Assembly: GCA_905250025.1 (NCBI GenBank)
Contig: CAJNOJ010000028.1
Coordinates: 124,001-188,000, forward strand
Reading direction: 5' to 3'
From: Adineta ricciae
Taxonomy: Eukaryota > Rotifera > Eurotatoria > Adinetida > Adinetidae
Length of the DNA stretch: 64,000 nucleotides
The position numbers were made by a program, and so were the translations under genes. Every line of letters starts with the position of its first letter. Within the stretch, counting starts at the first letter, position 1. Below are positions 17,510 to 29,488 of the stretch, piece after piece. Below the pieces are notes generated by a model. The model was given only the letters and a program-made list of their open reading frames with translations, made no database searches and had not been told where the DNA came from.

Positions 17510-18876
17510 TTATTTTGGTCGGAGTTGACCGTTGACACATTGGTACATGGTATCTTTGTAGCAGGCATGTGGGTTGGAACCACATGCTTTTTCGCCTTTC
17601 AAACAGAGACGACCACCGTCGCACCAGTACATGTTAGGATCAAAACCTTGTCCATTACAGAAGTTGCCTGTTGATGGTTGTGATGTTGTTGGATTAGGTC
17701 CACTAGTTGAGGGATTACCCGATGGGCAGAGAATGATTTCATAGTTGGCCTTGTAACATTGATAGGTACCTTCAGATTTAGTTAAACATAATGTTGAGAG
17801 ATAGGTGAACACTTACTGGCAAAATCATCAAATTGCCAAGAGTAAGCATCGGGACATTGTGATTTGAAGACCTCATCATATCTTGTATTTTGTGTTGATC
17901 GTGGCCATTGTTCTACGTAACATTTTCGGCCCGGTGTGACGTTATCATGTGGTGAGACCTTAAGTTAAAACAAAAAAAAACCATTCGATTTCATCCACAA
18001 TACAATTGCTGAATTATGCATTCACTTACACAATAATTGCCATCGCATGAACAACAAACCAATGAACGTGTGTCAGGATTGTTGTAGATATTTTGTAAAT
18101 GTGTGTGTTTAGCACGTTGTCCAGCATTGTGAATAGCAGCACAGATGCTTGCACATACCTTGTGGCCAGTGCCGTCATCCATTTGCAATTCAGGTGGGCA
18201 TTTACTGGCATCAAATGTACATGTAGCCTGCAATAATGAGGAATAATCAGAACAAGGAATGCGAGCAGGAATCTATGTACTGTTCCGCAGTTGTATTTTC
18301 CCAAGGACGGATTGTTGACCATTGTATATTGACCAGGAATTGGTTTAATTGTCATACCAATGGAGTGACCATCGACATTTGACAAATCATAATAATCAGA
18401 ACCGCCCCAACCATCCAAAGTAAATTCAGCAATAGTGGCCGGTGGTTGACCACCAATACCATTACATTGAACACCGAAATTGTTTACTGGTGCACCACAA
18501 TCACCTATATTGAAACATCACATATAATCGCTGATTAAATTTTCTTACGATCATTTACCTGTGGCGCATGTAATTTTTCCATTAACTGATCGGCATGCTG
18601 TACGTGGCCAAATTCGTCCGCTAACCTATTCAGTTTTCAACCTCTTACATTGATCAATTGAATTAGAAGGTGATGTAGACATACCCATCCATCTGGAATT
18701 GTAAGATCTTTCGATGAGCGCGATTCGACTTCAAAACCACCACCGTAAACCAAAGGCTGGCCTTGTATACCAAACCATAATTTTTGGTCACAATTATTAC
18801 TGATTCGGAATATACGTGCTGATACAGTCGTTGCCACAACGCATAGAAATAGAACTGATATCGAAGAAATTGCCAT
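17510..18876 (-). CDS. Secreted thaumatin-like protein with C-terminal CBM52-like module
   Basis: Six exons (18685-18876, 18559-18625, 18281-18504, 18030-18227, 17817-17958, 17510-17769) join in phase to 360 residues. A signal peptide (MAISSISVLFLCVVATT) precedes a thaumatin domain: RIFRISNNC, SGRIWPRTAC, CATGDCG, FTLDGWGGSDYYDLS and the C-rich CSCDGNYC region. After a Pro/Ser/Thr linker (about residues 290-310) comes a Cys-rich module (FCNGQGFDPNMYWC, CLKGEKACG, ACYKDTMYQC) that resembles the beta-1,3-glucan-binding CBM52 found in fungal endoglucanases. Plant thaumatin-like proteins bind or cut fungal glucans; a role in defence or feeding on fungi is inferred. The start at 18876 is chosen over 18918 because it opens directly on the signal peptide and follows a TCAG acceptor by four bases. 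Confidence 0.85.
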
Positions 18877-18920
18877 TGGGCTGAGATAAATATGTGATTG
18901 TTTCTGTGAGATTTTCAAAC

Positions 18921-18930
18921 GCTTTTATAT
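18921..18930 (-). promoter_or_regulatory. TATA-box-like element of the thaumatin gene
   Basis: The minus strand reads ATATAAAAGC 45-54 bp before the chosen ATG, a normal TATA position for a short 5' UTR. It competes with the trans-splice reading of the CAG at 18881-18883. Confidence 0.45.
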
Positions 18931-20491
18931 TTGAGTGATCAAACCAGGTGTTTGTCTAAAAATGCACTGAAAGATTAGTAGTATTTTTTCTAAAATACAA
19001 TACAAGTTTCAACGCAATTAATATAGGATCGTATACCTGATATTTTTCCTCAATGGAACGTGTAAAATGGGGAAGAGGGATCGATTCATATACACACCCA
19101 GCTGATTTATTTTTAAAAGTATTTCTATATTACCTGTGTACGACCCCAATATACACCAGACGTCACCAAAAGTGCGTTTAAAGAATGATCGCATTCACAT
19201 CTTCGTGAAATACGAAAAGGGTAGTGCATTAACTTTGATTTATCGAAGGATTTATTCTGCGCGACAATTAGACAACAACATTACTAACGGAATTTATACT
19301 CATTAGAACTCTGCGTGGGATGACGACTATCCCATTCCGTGGGACAGAACATTTTTAGAATCCCATGCAATGACGAAAGTATTTCCACATGAATTTCCAA
19401 TTTGTTGAGTTTTTTTTCAAGACATTCTGGGCGATTACGAGGCGTTATATTGGTTGATCATAAACTTGAAAGGATGAATATAAGTATAAACAAAAGAATG
19501 AACTGAATCAAATCTGTTGCAATACGAATAGATAGGTTTATCTGCCAACAACTCGAGAGTAACAGGTCTGATTATCCAAAAAGTTTGTTTTGAACCCATA
19601 ATTAACGTGCACGGAAAGCTGTGGAGTGCGACGGCAAGAAGAGAATTTCTGATCACATCTCATCCGACGTAAAGTACGTGTCGCGACCGGTTTGATGTTG
19701 GCGCCATCTATCATATTCTGATACGAGATTTTTCAATTTTTGGTTTCCATTTTAAGTGATAGTGCATTCTCATTAATATTTCACCATCTTATCTACGTTC
19801 GCTCTTAGATTGAGTTTTGTAAAGGTCATGAAATATCTCCAATGGTTTCTTTTGTACCTATTCATCATTCCATGTTTTACATCGAGCGGATCATAGATGT
19901 TTTCTCTAGAGTCTGAATACGTCAAAACCCAAAGTTCATCGCTACGTTAATTGTCAGAGATAGTTTAGTTTTCTAGTATAGAACTACCAATGGTTGAAAA
20001 CTGCAATATAAACAGAATAGGAATGCTTTGTAGAGACTTTGTGTTGGAGATCTACGCGAAAGTACCTAACGTTGTAGGAAAATATTCTTTATTAGTAAGG
20101 ACGAGAGCTTTCTATTTTAAGCGAAACTTTCCACTTCTTTCTTTTGTAGACTAACGAAACAGTACAAATCTAATTAGTTATTTTAAAAATCAATCTCGCA
20201 CATCGATTATCGTAATTATATTTTGCTGATGAATACATGCCGGTTTTGGTAAATAGATTAATTTAGCACGAATTGAGAAAATTCGGTTTAAAAAAAACAG
20301 CGTGTACTTCCTGTACTAAACGAGCAAATTTAACTAAAATTCTCACCGTAAATTGATGTATAAACCTACTGTATAGAGGGATAGTCTATTTGCTCATTTG
20401 TCCTTGGGACGTTTGTTTTGAATAATTCTCCTTCAAAACACAATGAACGTGATTGTATATGAAATGTTGTTTTAGATAATTTCTTTATTTA
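18931..20491. other. Intergenic, divergent promoters
   Basis: About 1.56 kb between the thaumatin gene (leftward) and MAEL (rightward). No coding exon or repeat family recognised; it should hold both promoters. Confidence 0.6.
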
Positions 20492-22380
20492 ATGCCTAAA
20501 CCAAGTCGATCCGCTTTTTATTTCTATGCTCTTGAGTATCAACGTCGGTATTTTCGTAACAATGGAAATCGTATAAGTATTACTGATGCCATAGCTGCAT
20601 GTTATGACGAATGGAAATTATTATCTGATGAAGACAAACAACCATATAAAATTTTATATGAAGAATGGCGTATGCAGTATCGTTTAGATCCTGAATCTGC
20701 TACGAATGATAATCAACGTAGTTTACAAACGAAGAAAGCACTTAAACAAGAAAAGAAAAATGAGAAAATCCTTAGTGAACGTGATATTCCATGCGAAGAA
20801 CTGAAAATTCATTATGATCGATTCAGTTTGGAACGAGATTATCTTGCATTTGAATATCTCCCATTAGATATCAATGAATTACTATCTATGCCAATCTATA
20901 TAATTAATTTTCAAGTTTTCTGTAAAGTTGATGAAGAAGATGGCGGACAATACGTCCCGGCTGAAATGTGTATTCTTCGAGTAAGAAACGCGCCGGACAT
21001 CGTCTCATACTTGGTCTTTGTTTAGTATACTCTAGCTGAAGGTGCAACGATGTTCCGACAAACATTTATCAAGCCAGATAAAATTCCACCTGGTTATATG
21101 TCAGCCTGTTTGGAACATTTAAAGTCAACTCATGAAATTCCATTGAAAGATTTCGCTGAAGCAACAGATAATTACAAACTGATATATCAACAATTGAAAT
21201 CAGTATTGTTTCCGAATGGAGCCAATAAAATGACCAATCCTGCCGATGATGATCGTGCTCGTCGTCGATCTTTACGATCAAGTCAACCATGTGTCTTTTT
21301 TCCGGCTGTTGAATATGAGCAGACAAGTCGATTATTTGATTGGCTACAAGAAAAAGCAGAAGGTAACTATTGAAATCAGTTGGCATATTTCTATTTGTTG
21401 TTACCGAATTCTTTTTCCTTTAGGAGTGAAGCCAACAAAAGAAACACGTTTGGTTGGTCTCGCAAGTGTTGAGTCATTAATAATGCTTTTAGTTGAATTA
21501 AAGAAGCAACGTGTGTCACGTGATGATATCCATAAAACATTTGAAAATGCTGCATATTCATTTATGATTGAAGAACGTTGCAATTATCATACAAGACTAG
21601 GTGTTAGTCATTGTTCAGTTGCACGATGTTACGCATCGGCTAAACTTATATCGGCATATTTAAATCAATTATATGTACCGGAAAGACCGGCATCAATCAT
21701 GATGACTGGCAAGCGGTCCCAGAATTCATCGACGATGAATTCAGACTCGTCATCGATTGCTTCAATGAACAGCTTTTCCAATCGATTACAACAACCGGCC
21801 ATTGTCAGGTAAAATAGTTCACTTCTATCTGAATTGTATAGTTTTGATACGAACTGATAGACCTTCCATGCCGTCTCAATTACTCTCCAGTCAATATTCG
21901 TCGACTGGTACAAGTGACTCAATTGCCTCATCATACCGGCCACCTGAACCAAAGAAAGTTCAGTCTCTAACTCGACCGGTGTTTATTCAATCATCTAGTC
22001 GGCCATCATCAACGAAATATCCCTACCAATCTCAGCCTCAGCAACGATCTGACGAACAAGATCTTCACGTCTCCGAAGAACTTATTCATCATCCAACAAT
22101 CATTAAACTACAACAACAAAATTTCCATCGTTTGATTTCCAGTGCTGACTCGGCTTCGTCATCATCTGTTGCCAAGCAGCAACAAGCTCTTGAATTTGAT
22201 TCAACAAGAGATGATGATCAATCAACTTATTTCAGCTCAACCATAGCAACGAATGATCGTCCACAATCGGTTAAACACGTGTCCGATAATCAGCGAACAG
22301 TTCTAAATCAACGCAAACAAGCTCTTATGAAAGCTATTCAAAGTATAAACAAGCAGATGGAAGAATTAGATATGCAATAA
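20492..22380 (+). CDS. MAEL: Maelstrom piRNA-pathway protein
   Basis: Four exons (20492-20980, 21026-21362, 21424-21808, 21861-22380) join in phase to 576 residues. Residues 1-70 form an HMG box (KPSRSAFYFYALEYQRRY ... DEWKLLSDEDKQPY). A Maelstrom domain follows, with CEELKIHYDRF, MFRQTFIKPDKIPPGY and a Cys/His cluster near ERCNYH and SHCSVARC that corresponds to the conserved Glu-Cys-His-Cys region. Maelstrom acts in nuage and nucleus in piRNA-guided transposon silencing. The last exon adds about 180 residues rich in Ser and Gln that are absent from typical family members (about 430 residues). It is the first gene of a dense same-strand run. The pyrimidine-rich sequence before the ATG lacks a clear AG. 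Confidence 0.9.
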
Positions 22381-22592
22381 TGGAAATATATAGTCAGATA
22401 GATGTTTTTTCGGTTATTTTTCTTTGTCGTTGTTGTTTTGAACATATCTATTTGTGTATGTGTACTTTGTTTCTTTTCTTTTCTGTTTTTGTACATGAGT
22501 AAGTATGTCTTTCTTCAGATATCTCGGTTGTGGAGTTCCAGTCAAATAAGAATACAAGAATATATTATTGTATTTTGTTACCTTTTCCTTTT

Positions 22593-22594
22593 AG
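22593..22594 (+). promoter_or_regulatory. Candidate trans-splice acceptor at COX5A
   Basis: CCTTTTCCTTTTAG directly abuts the COX5A ATG, leaving no native 5' UTR. MAEL ends only 214 bp upstream. This is strong positional support for spliced-leader addition. Confidence 0.6.
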
Positions 22595-23118
22595 ATGGCT
22601 CTTCTATTACGTTCAGCGCTCGCTCAAGCATTAACAAAATCAGTACGACCTATGTGGGCGGCAGCGATGACATCAACAGGTCGTCGAAACATGTCGTCAC
22701 ATAAAAAGGAAACCGATGAAGAATTTGACGAACGCTGGAAAGCGTACTTCGATCGACCAAATATCGATGGTAAGTGTTATTTATCGACACAGTTCATTGA
22801 AATATGTGTATCTGGGTACACTGACATTTAGGTTGGGACATTCGTCAAGGTATCAATCATATGAATCGTCTCGACTTGATTCCTGAACCAGAAATCATAT
22901 CTGCTTGCCTTCAAGCGTGCCGTCGTGTCAATGATCATTCGTTGGCTGTTCGTTATTTAGAAGCGATCCGCTATAAATCCAATGCAGTTTCGAAACAAGT
23001 CTGGCCGTGGATTCTTCAAGAGATTCGCCCAACATTAGATAAATTGGGCATCTCAACACCCGAAGATTTAGGCTATGACAAACCCGAATTAGCTTTGAAA
23101 TCTGTCGATGATATGTAA
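22595..23118 (+). CDS. COX5A: Cytochrome c oxidase subunit 5A, mitochondrial
   Basis: Nuclear-encoded subunit of respiratory complex IV. Two exons (22595-22769 and 22832-23118) give 153 residues. An Arg/Ser/Ala-rich mitochondrial presequence (MALLLRSALAQALTKS) precedes the conserved core: ETDEEFDERW, YFDRPNIDGWDIR, MNRLDLIPEPEII, ACRRVNDHSLAVRYLE and ELGI-like LGISTPEDLGYD. Length equals the usual family length and all key segments are present. It is followed 172 bp later by the ELMOD gene. Confidence 0.96.
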
Positions 23119-23257
23119 ACCAAATATCCAATAAACGGACTCGATTGTTCTTTTCTTTTCCGTATAGTTTACGATTATTGGTTGTACCTTCTTTGTCTCT
23201 TTTTTTCTCCTTACCAAACAACAAACATAAACTGTGTCCTGTCCTGATTCTTTAACA

Positions 23258-23263
23258 AATAAA
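23258..23263 (+). terminator. COX5A polyadenylation signal
   Basis: AATAAA 140 bp after the COX5A stop. An ATTTAG acceptor-like sequence follows within 8 bp, 20 bp before the ELMOD start, as expected when 3' end formation and trans-splicing of the next gene are coupled. Confidence 0.5.
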
Positions 23264-23289
23264 ATTTAGATTAAAAGACCAAATTCATC

Positions 23290-24320
23290 ATGTCCTATGT
23301 CTTTCTAGATACTATGCCTTGGTCATATGCGATTTCCACGTTGGTTCTACAATTTCACCGAGTTATTATGTATCTTCTAACGGGAAAATCTGAACTCGAA
23401 CGAATTATCGCGAATCGTACGTTACCATTTTCGTCTCGTGTACATCAAATTGAGAATTCTGTTAATTTCACCTTATCAAATCCTCTCGATGCTGAAATTC
23501 AACAAGCCAAATGCGATCAGAAGAAATCGTTAGTACACGATAAAGTGTACGTTGTCATACACAAATTAGATCTCTATCAGAAACTAGTAAAACAAGTGGA
23601 AAGCATCAGATTAACAAAAGTGACGGCAACGGATGAAAAACATTTAGAATTATTCGAGAAAATCTGGTCACGATTAGTCACTCAAGCAGATGATGATCAC
23701 GAAGAATTGCAGATGATTTCCAAACGTTGGACAAAGATTGGCTTTCAAGTATAGTTCACTTAAAATCCGAAACTCGAAATTCAAGCTTTTTCTCTACAAA
23801 TAGGGCTCAAATCCATTGACCGATTTTCGAGGTAACTGCTAATTCGAACATGGCAAAAGTATACTTGATCAGAATGAATATTTTCTATCATTCGACTTCA
23901 TCTCATTGACAATTCTCTTTAGGAATGGGTTTGCTTGGTCTTCAATGTATAGAATATCTATCACGTGATCGAGAAACGTGTTTAACGTATATAAATATTC
24001 GCCCACCGAATGATTATTCGTTTGCTATTGGTGTCATTAATATTGTTTCGTGGATTGTTCATTTGCTCGAACCTGATCCGTTCAAGAATATTCATTTCCA
24101 TCCATTGTTAACACATTTTTCTATTTATCCGTGTAATCTTGACGAATTCTTCCGACTTTTTCTACTTGTTATGCAAGAATGGCATCGTTTTTGGACAGGT
24201 CAGAACGCGAATATAATGCAATTTGAACAGCTATCGAAGATTTTCCGAGCTCAACTACTTGCCGAATGTCAACAATTCCGTCCCATTCGGCGAGGTTTTT
24301 CTGCAAAGATTTCTAAGTAA
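23290..24320 (+). CDS. ELMOD: ELMO domain-containing protein
   Basis: ELMOD proteins act as GTPase-activating proteins for Arf-family GTPases. Three exons (23290-23748, a 28-nt exon at 23804-23831, 23923-24320) join in phase to 294 residues, close to the 290-330 of ELMOD1-3. The N terminus has FHRVIMYLLTGKSELERI. The ELMO core follows: KRWTKIGFQGSNPLTDFRG, MGLLGLQCIEYLS, NDYSFAIGVINIVSWIV and a C-terminal EFFRLFLLVMQEWHRFW-like helix. The catalytic arginine of the WX3GFQX2xPxTDFRGxG motif is present. Orthology among ELMOD1-3 is not resolved. Confidence 0.92.
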
Positions 24321-24682
24321 TGTTGAATCAATTCTTTTCAAGTGCCGTAAATAAGAACAGTAAAGATAATTTTATTTCTATCCTCGATCGTTCGTTTTTC
24401 TTGTTTATAAAAAGTAATATTTTTCATATGAGTTCCTGTGCACTCTTTCTCGAAAATTACCAACGAAATCTTACTAAATTTGCTCTCTGACTCAAGTACA
24501 CGGCAAAATTGCACCACCATTGTGTTATGTGATGTGACTTTTTTCATTCCTTTCTTTTCTTTCCGATAGTCACTCGTTGACTGACAGAAAATCGTCCCGA
24601 AGAAGAAAACAAACACAAATAGAAGCATTTGACAAAAAAAAACACAAATACACGTCTTTTTCTTTCATTCAATTCAAATTTC
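24321..24682. other. Intergenic between ELMOD and WD40 genes
   Basis: About 360 bp, pyrimidine- and A-rich, with a TTTCCGATAG acceptor-like site near 24560-24570. No gene. Confidence 0.5.
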
Positions 24683-26825
24683 ATGGTGTCATTTACGATT
24701 GAAAATGTCTTCGGTGTTGGATCATTTCGTTTCTGTTCTGGCTTTCCAACAGCAATAAAAAGAACAGACAAATCTGATTCTCACCTGTACGAATGTGCAT
24801 TGAATGGTTGTATTCAAGTTTACAATCACTCAACAGACGAACGCTTGTTTTTCCAACATGTCTACGATGATATCATCGTTGTGATGGTATACAATGAATA
24901 TGTAAATCAAATTTTAACATGTTCGTATTCAGGAAAAATTATTATTTGGTCACATGATTATCAAAAACGTTATGTTGAACAGCAAACACGAATCAATCAT
25001 GTGCACTATGGATTTTGGACGACAGATGGCACAGGAATTTATCTGTGCTCAAGATTTGATGGTAAGTTGGATGTTTTTCCCTATTGTTATTCAACAATTT
25101 CTTCCTTTGCTGGTAATTAGGCACGCTTCTCTCATTGACTTATGATTCTGAGCATCATTCATTAACTGAAACTTGGTTGCGACATTGGGCAACACCGCGA
25201 GCTGATGCTGAAACAGTTCATCCATCATTTGACCTATCAATCTCTCCAATTAACATCGCGGAGAAAATGGAAACGTCAAATACTTATGTCGCTGGTTCGA
25301 TCGGTTATGAATTTGTCCTTTGCACAAATCTACGTCGTCATCTATTTGCCATACTTCAACGACCGCACGAACATGTTCATATTCATGAACTCAATTTACG
25401 CGACGGTCATCTGATTCAGGATTTGAAATTGCAAGATGCCAAACCGAACCAATCGTTTCTATCTGCTACAACAACAACATTACGTCAGACTGCTACTGGA
25501 AAAGAATTTTTCGCTGTCGGACTTCAATCTGGTTTAATTTTCATCATCGATACAAATCCACTACATGTCCATTGCATTATCAACGGTAAAGACGTTTTTC
25601 TCTTATGAAAAAAGGACTTTTCATACCTCTTCTTATGTGCTAAACAGCTACTGGAAGTCCACAAGCGATCATTTGGTGGCATTCCTATTTATTAACTTTT
25701 GGTTATATCTCGACGATAGTAAACGCTTATTCACTGGATGGAACGTTGATTGCTTCATGTACAGATGCACCAGCAACAGCTATTTGTCATTTGCAATGGA
25801 ATTCAAATGAACAGGATCTTCTATGGGTCGGCGGTTATATGGGTTTGACTTTGGTTCGTTTGGAATTGATCGATATCGTTCGAACCCCATCGCCAGTTAA
25901 CGCAGTAACCTTTACAATACTGAACACAAGCGTGGATGAACTATCTTCGTCTGCAACGTTGTGTTTAACGACATTGATACACAAGACATTGCACGAAACA
26001 GCTGGCTGTGGTATTTACATGGACAAGAAAGAAATTTTATCGGGTGATTTATCGGGAAATATTTTTCGTTGGAGTGTCGATGAAACCAAACCTAAAGAAC
26101 ATATACACATTTCTGATAGTGTTCGATGTTTTGTATCGAAAAATCTTGTTGGCACACTATCTGGTGCACTGTATAATATTGATAATCAGGAAATCATTGA
26201 GGATTTCTCCACGACAATCATCTGTGCAGCATGGAATAATGATCAAACCGCGTGCTTAATCGGCCTCGCCGATGGTTCTCTGGTGAATTTACAAAGCAAA
26301 CGAATCGTCGGTCTGCATGCGAACAATGCTGAAATTTGGAGTGTTGATTGGAGTCCAAACGAACAATTATGTGCAACAGCGTCGGAAGACCAAACAACAT
26401 GTATATGGCAAGTTGATCAGGAAAGAAAGCTAATTGCAACATTAACAGGTCATACGACAGCAGTAACAGCTGTTCAGTGGAAACACGAACGAATTTATAC
26501 TTGTGCGGATGATCGAACGGTACGAGTATACAATAGTCATGCAAATACGTACAATTGTCTCTATGTTCTTCACACACCGACGTCGTTGTTCGGATGGTTC
26601 ACATTGACGTATTTACAAGTTGATGAAGAACAAAAGTTGATTATTTGTACGACACAGAATGGTTATTTGGTCGTATGGCGCGATGAAGAAAATGCACGGG
26701 CAATTTTTTGTCAAAAGATTCATTTTGGAAGTTTAGAGGCCTTGAAATATGATAAGGCCACTCGTCGTTTGGTAACTATTGGTAGTGACTGTACAGTGAC
26801 ATCACTTCGTTTAAATTCCGTTTAA
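24683..26825 (+). CDS. WD40-repeat protein of unknown family
   Basis: Three exons (24683-25061, 25121-25585, 25648-26825) join in phase to 673 residues. WD-type blades are visible throughout: LTCSYSGKIIIWSHDY, GNIFRWSVDE, IWSVDWSPNEQLCATASED followed by TCIWQVDQ, LIATLTGHTTAVTAVQW, TCADDRTVRVYNS, and TQNGYLVVWRDE. About 12 blades, probably two propellers, can be counted. No other domain was recognised, and I could not place it in a named family. An upstream in-frame ATG at 24629 would add 18 residues; 24683 was chosen because it begins the propeller-like sequence. DCUN1D follows 107 bp after its stop. Confidence 0.8.
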
Positions 26826-26897
26826 TGCGTTCTGTTTCGTTGAATGTTTGTCTCTTGTTTATAGATACAAATGACAAAAAAAAATTATTTATATTTC

Positions 26898-26899
26898 AG
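26898..26899 (+). promoter_or_regulatory. Candidate trans-splice acceptor at DCUN1D
   Basis: TTTATATTTCAG lies 33 bases before the DCUN1D ATG and 72 bases after the WD40 stop, with no possible coding exon in between. Confidence 0.5.
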
Positions 26900-26931
26900 A
26901 TAGAAGAAAAGGATTTTCTAAGAAGAACAAA

Positions 26932-28684
26932 ATGTCCGGACGGAGTAAAACAACAGACCGGGAGAAGAACGAAAAAATCCGTCAGTTACGCGAAGTCATG
27001 GGTGTCAGTGAACAACAAGCACGTCAAGCGCTTCAATCCAACGATTGGGTTGTCGAACGTGCCATCGGTGCATTTTGTGAGGACACATCGTATTCTTCGA
27101 GAGGTGGCGGTTCCCATCATTCACCTTACCACACTCAGACATCTTCGTCCTCATCATCATCGACAAAATTTGATCGTAAAAAGATTGATCAGCTATGGGC
27201 TAATTATACAGACTCACGTGATCCGACCAAGATGAATTTAGACCAACTATTACGTTTTATAAAAGATTTACAATTCGAACCAAGTGATAGAGAAATTCTT
27301 ATTCTGTGTTGGAAAATGAGTGCTTCAAAGCAAGGAGAATTACAACGAACTGAATTTACTAATGGCTGTCAAGAGTTACAATGTGATACACTAGACAAAC
27401 TGCGCGATAGAATTAAACAACTCAATGAAGATATCGAAAGTGATAACGAAAAATTCAAGCAATTGTATGGTTACACATTCAATTTCGCACGTTCATCGAC
27501 GTCGATGAAAAATCTGGACGTACAACCAGGTATGATCATCAGTTCGACCATGAGATTGAGTGAAAGAAGTGCTGAATGTAAAGTCTGTTCGATTTGGAGA
27601 ATCTTAATTATTACTTTTCATTTCCTCTTTTTTTTTCATGCTCAAAAAATGCGCGTGTTGTGAAAATTTCTTTCATTACCATGCTCGTCCAAACATATAA
27701 TATCTCATGAGGGAATAAGATGAGTTTTAAGCACGTTTAGCACATGAATATTCCGTGTATGACAATTGTTTCTTGACGAATGCATCGACATTTGTCAGAG
27801 GGGTTTTCTTTCCCTATGATTTAATTACCAATCAAAGTAGAAAAACATGCACATTCTCAGGCAATTTCACTCCTACTCATTCACTGATTCTCAAAACTGA
27901 ATCTCAAGTAAATACGTATCAAATTTGATACTCATCGAACGAACGAAAAAGAAACTCATAGATATGGATAATCAGTGTTAGTTAGTACTCACTGCGAACA
28001 AGCATATTTTAATGAGAATTCTAATAACAATTATTACACTTCTATGGTTGAGTGTATCAAGTTCTCGAGAAAAAAAATGTGATCTGCTATCGTTCAGTGT
28101 AAATTGTTACCATAATTATCCCGGTTTTTCAAGATGTTTCCGTCTAATATTCCTGATTTTGATAGTCAACACTAAAAATCTAATTATTCTGTTTCATCAC
28201 AGATTCCTACCCACATTGGAGCTTGTTTAACCTTCGTCTTTATCATCTTGTAAAAGAGCACTTTTGTAGTTTACGTGATCAAAGTCGTTTCGCGCTTCAA
28301 ACTTTTTTAATAAATGATGTCCTGTAGGTTATTAGTACACTAATTCTTTTAGCAATGGCCTACTGGAAGATGTTATTTATTGCGAACAACAAACCGTTAC
28401 AGAGATTCAAACTTCTTGACTTATGGCTGAAATTTCTCGAAGAACGTTCGAATCAACGCTCGATCACTAAAGATACATGGGATTTATTACTTGACTTTTC
28501 CACAACAATCAAATCCGATTTTTCGAATTATGATCACGATGGTGCTTGGCCAACGTACGTCTTTTGAACGATCTCTTTCAACACACGAGTATAATTCGAT
28601 CGGTTTTTTTCTTTTAGGTTAATCGATGATTTTGTTGAATATGCTAAAACAGCCCAAGCTCAGTCATCTTCTTTCAATGTTTAA
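26932..28684 (+). CDS. DCUN1D: DCN1-like protein (cullin neddylation E3)
   Basis: DCN1-like proteins promote NEDD8 transfer to cullins. Exons 26932-27529, 28353-28554 and 28618-28684 join in phase to 288 residues. The N terminus is a UBA-like domain (KIRQLREVMGVSEQQARQAL, NDWVVERAIGAF), followed by a Ser-rich linker. The PONY/DCUN1 domain follows: IDQLWANYTD, LEFEPSDREILILCWK-like sequence, EFTNGCQEL, AMAYWKML, KLLDLWLKFLEE, TKDTWDLLLDFS and the hallmark DHDGAWPTLIDDFVEY (family EGAWPVLIDDFVE). The first intron is 823 bp, long for this window, and shows no exon. Confidence 0.93.
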
Positions 28685-29488
28685 TTTTCTATTTTAAATA
28701 AAAAACCCAGAGTAAAATGACCTAAACCAGTGCTTTCCTCAGAGTCACTATTCAACAAAGATTCATCATTAATTCTTGTATTAACTAACTTTTTTTCTTC
28801 TTCTGCTGGCTTAAGCTAAACATTTTCTTTTTTTTCCAATAGTTGATACATATATGTGTATTTTTTTTTTGTACTCAACATACTGAAATAACATCAGAAA
28901 TTCAAGTCTCTTGTATTTCGATAACTTTTACAGGAACTATATTTTAGATATTTTCAAAGCATGTACGTCATTGCCACCATTGTACTTCTTCCAAAAGAAT
29001 AGTTTGCACGAAAGCGTATGTTGTTCACATAATTACTGTGTATGTTTGAGAGGTACCAATCAAAATACCTTCTTCTCGTTCTTTTACGCATGCAGAAAAG
29101 CAGCAGTTTCTGTTACTTATTTCAAGCAGATGACCTTGTACACAGAGAGTGGAACAGTGCATAATAATCCTTGTTTTCTTTTTTTTTTGTATAGATGCAA
29201 TCGCCAATTTTATTGTAATTTTTTGTGGAAACATGATAGATATTCACTTAAGCAATAGAAAGAAAGCGATGATCAACAATGAAGTCAAGAAACAGGGCAA
29301 CAACTGTACGACGTTTCGCAGAAAAAATTGTTATTTTTGAAGTCAATTTGATCATCACTGGAGTGAGAACAAGCTCATCTACAGATAAGAAAAAGAAAAC
29401 GAGTAATGAAATAAGAACCGATATGTTCATGTAGAAACAAAAAGGAGAAGAAGAAGATTTTGGTTGTAAGTTAGTAAGACGTACACAA
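28685..29488. other. Intergenic, convergent 3' ends
   Basis: About 800 bp between DCUN1D and the NPF gene, which end toward each other. T-rich runs only; small ORFs here look random. Confidence 0.6.

Noticed and set aside
28911-29258. 115-codon plus-strand frame opposite the NPF 3' flank
   Set aside because: Composition reflects T-rich DNA; no splice or promoter context.
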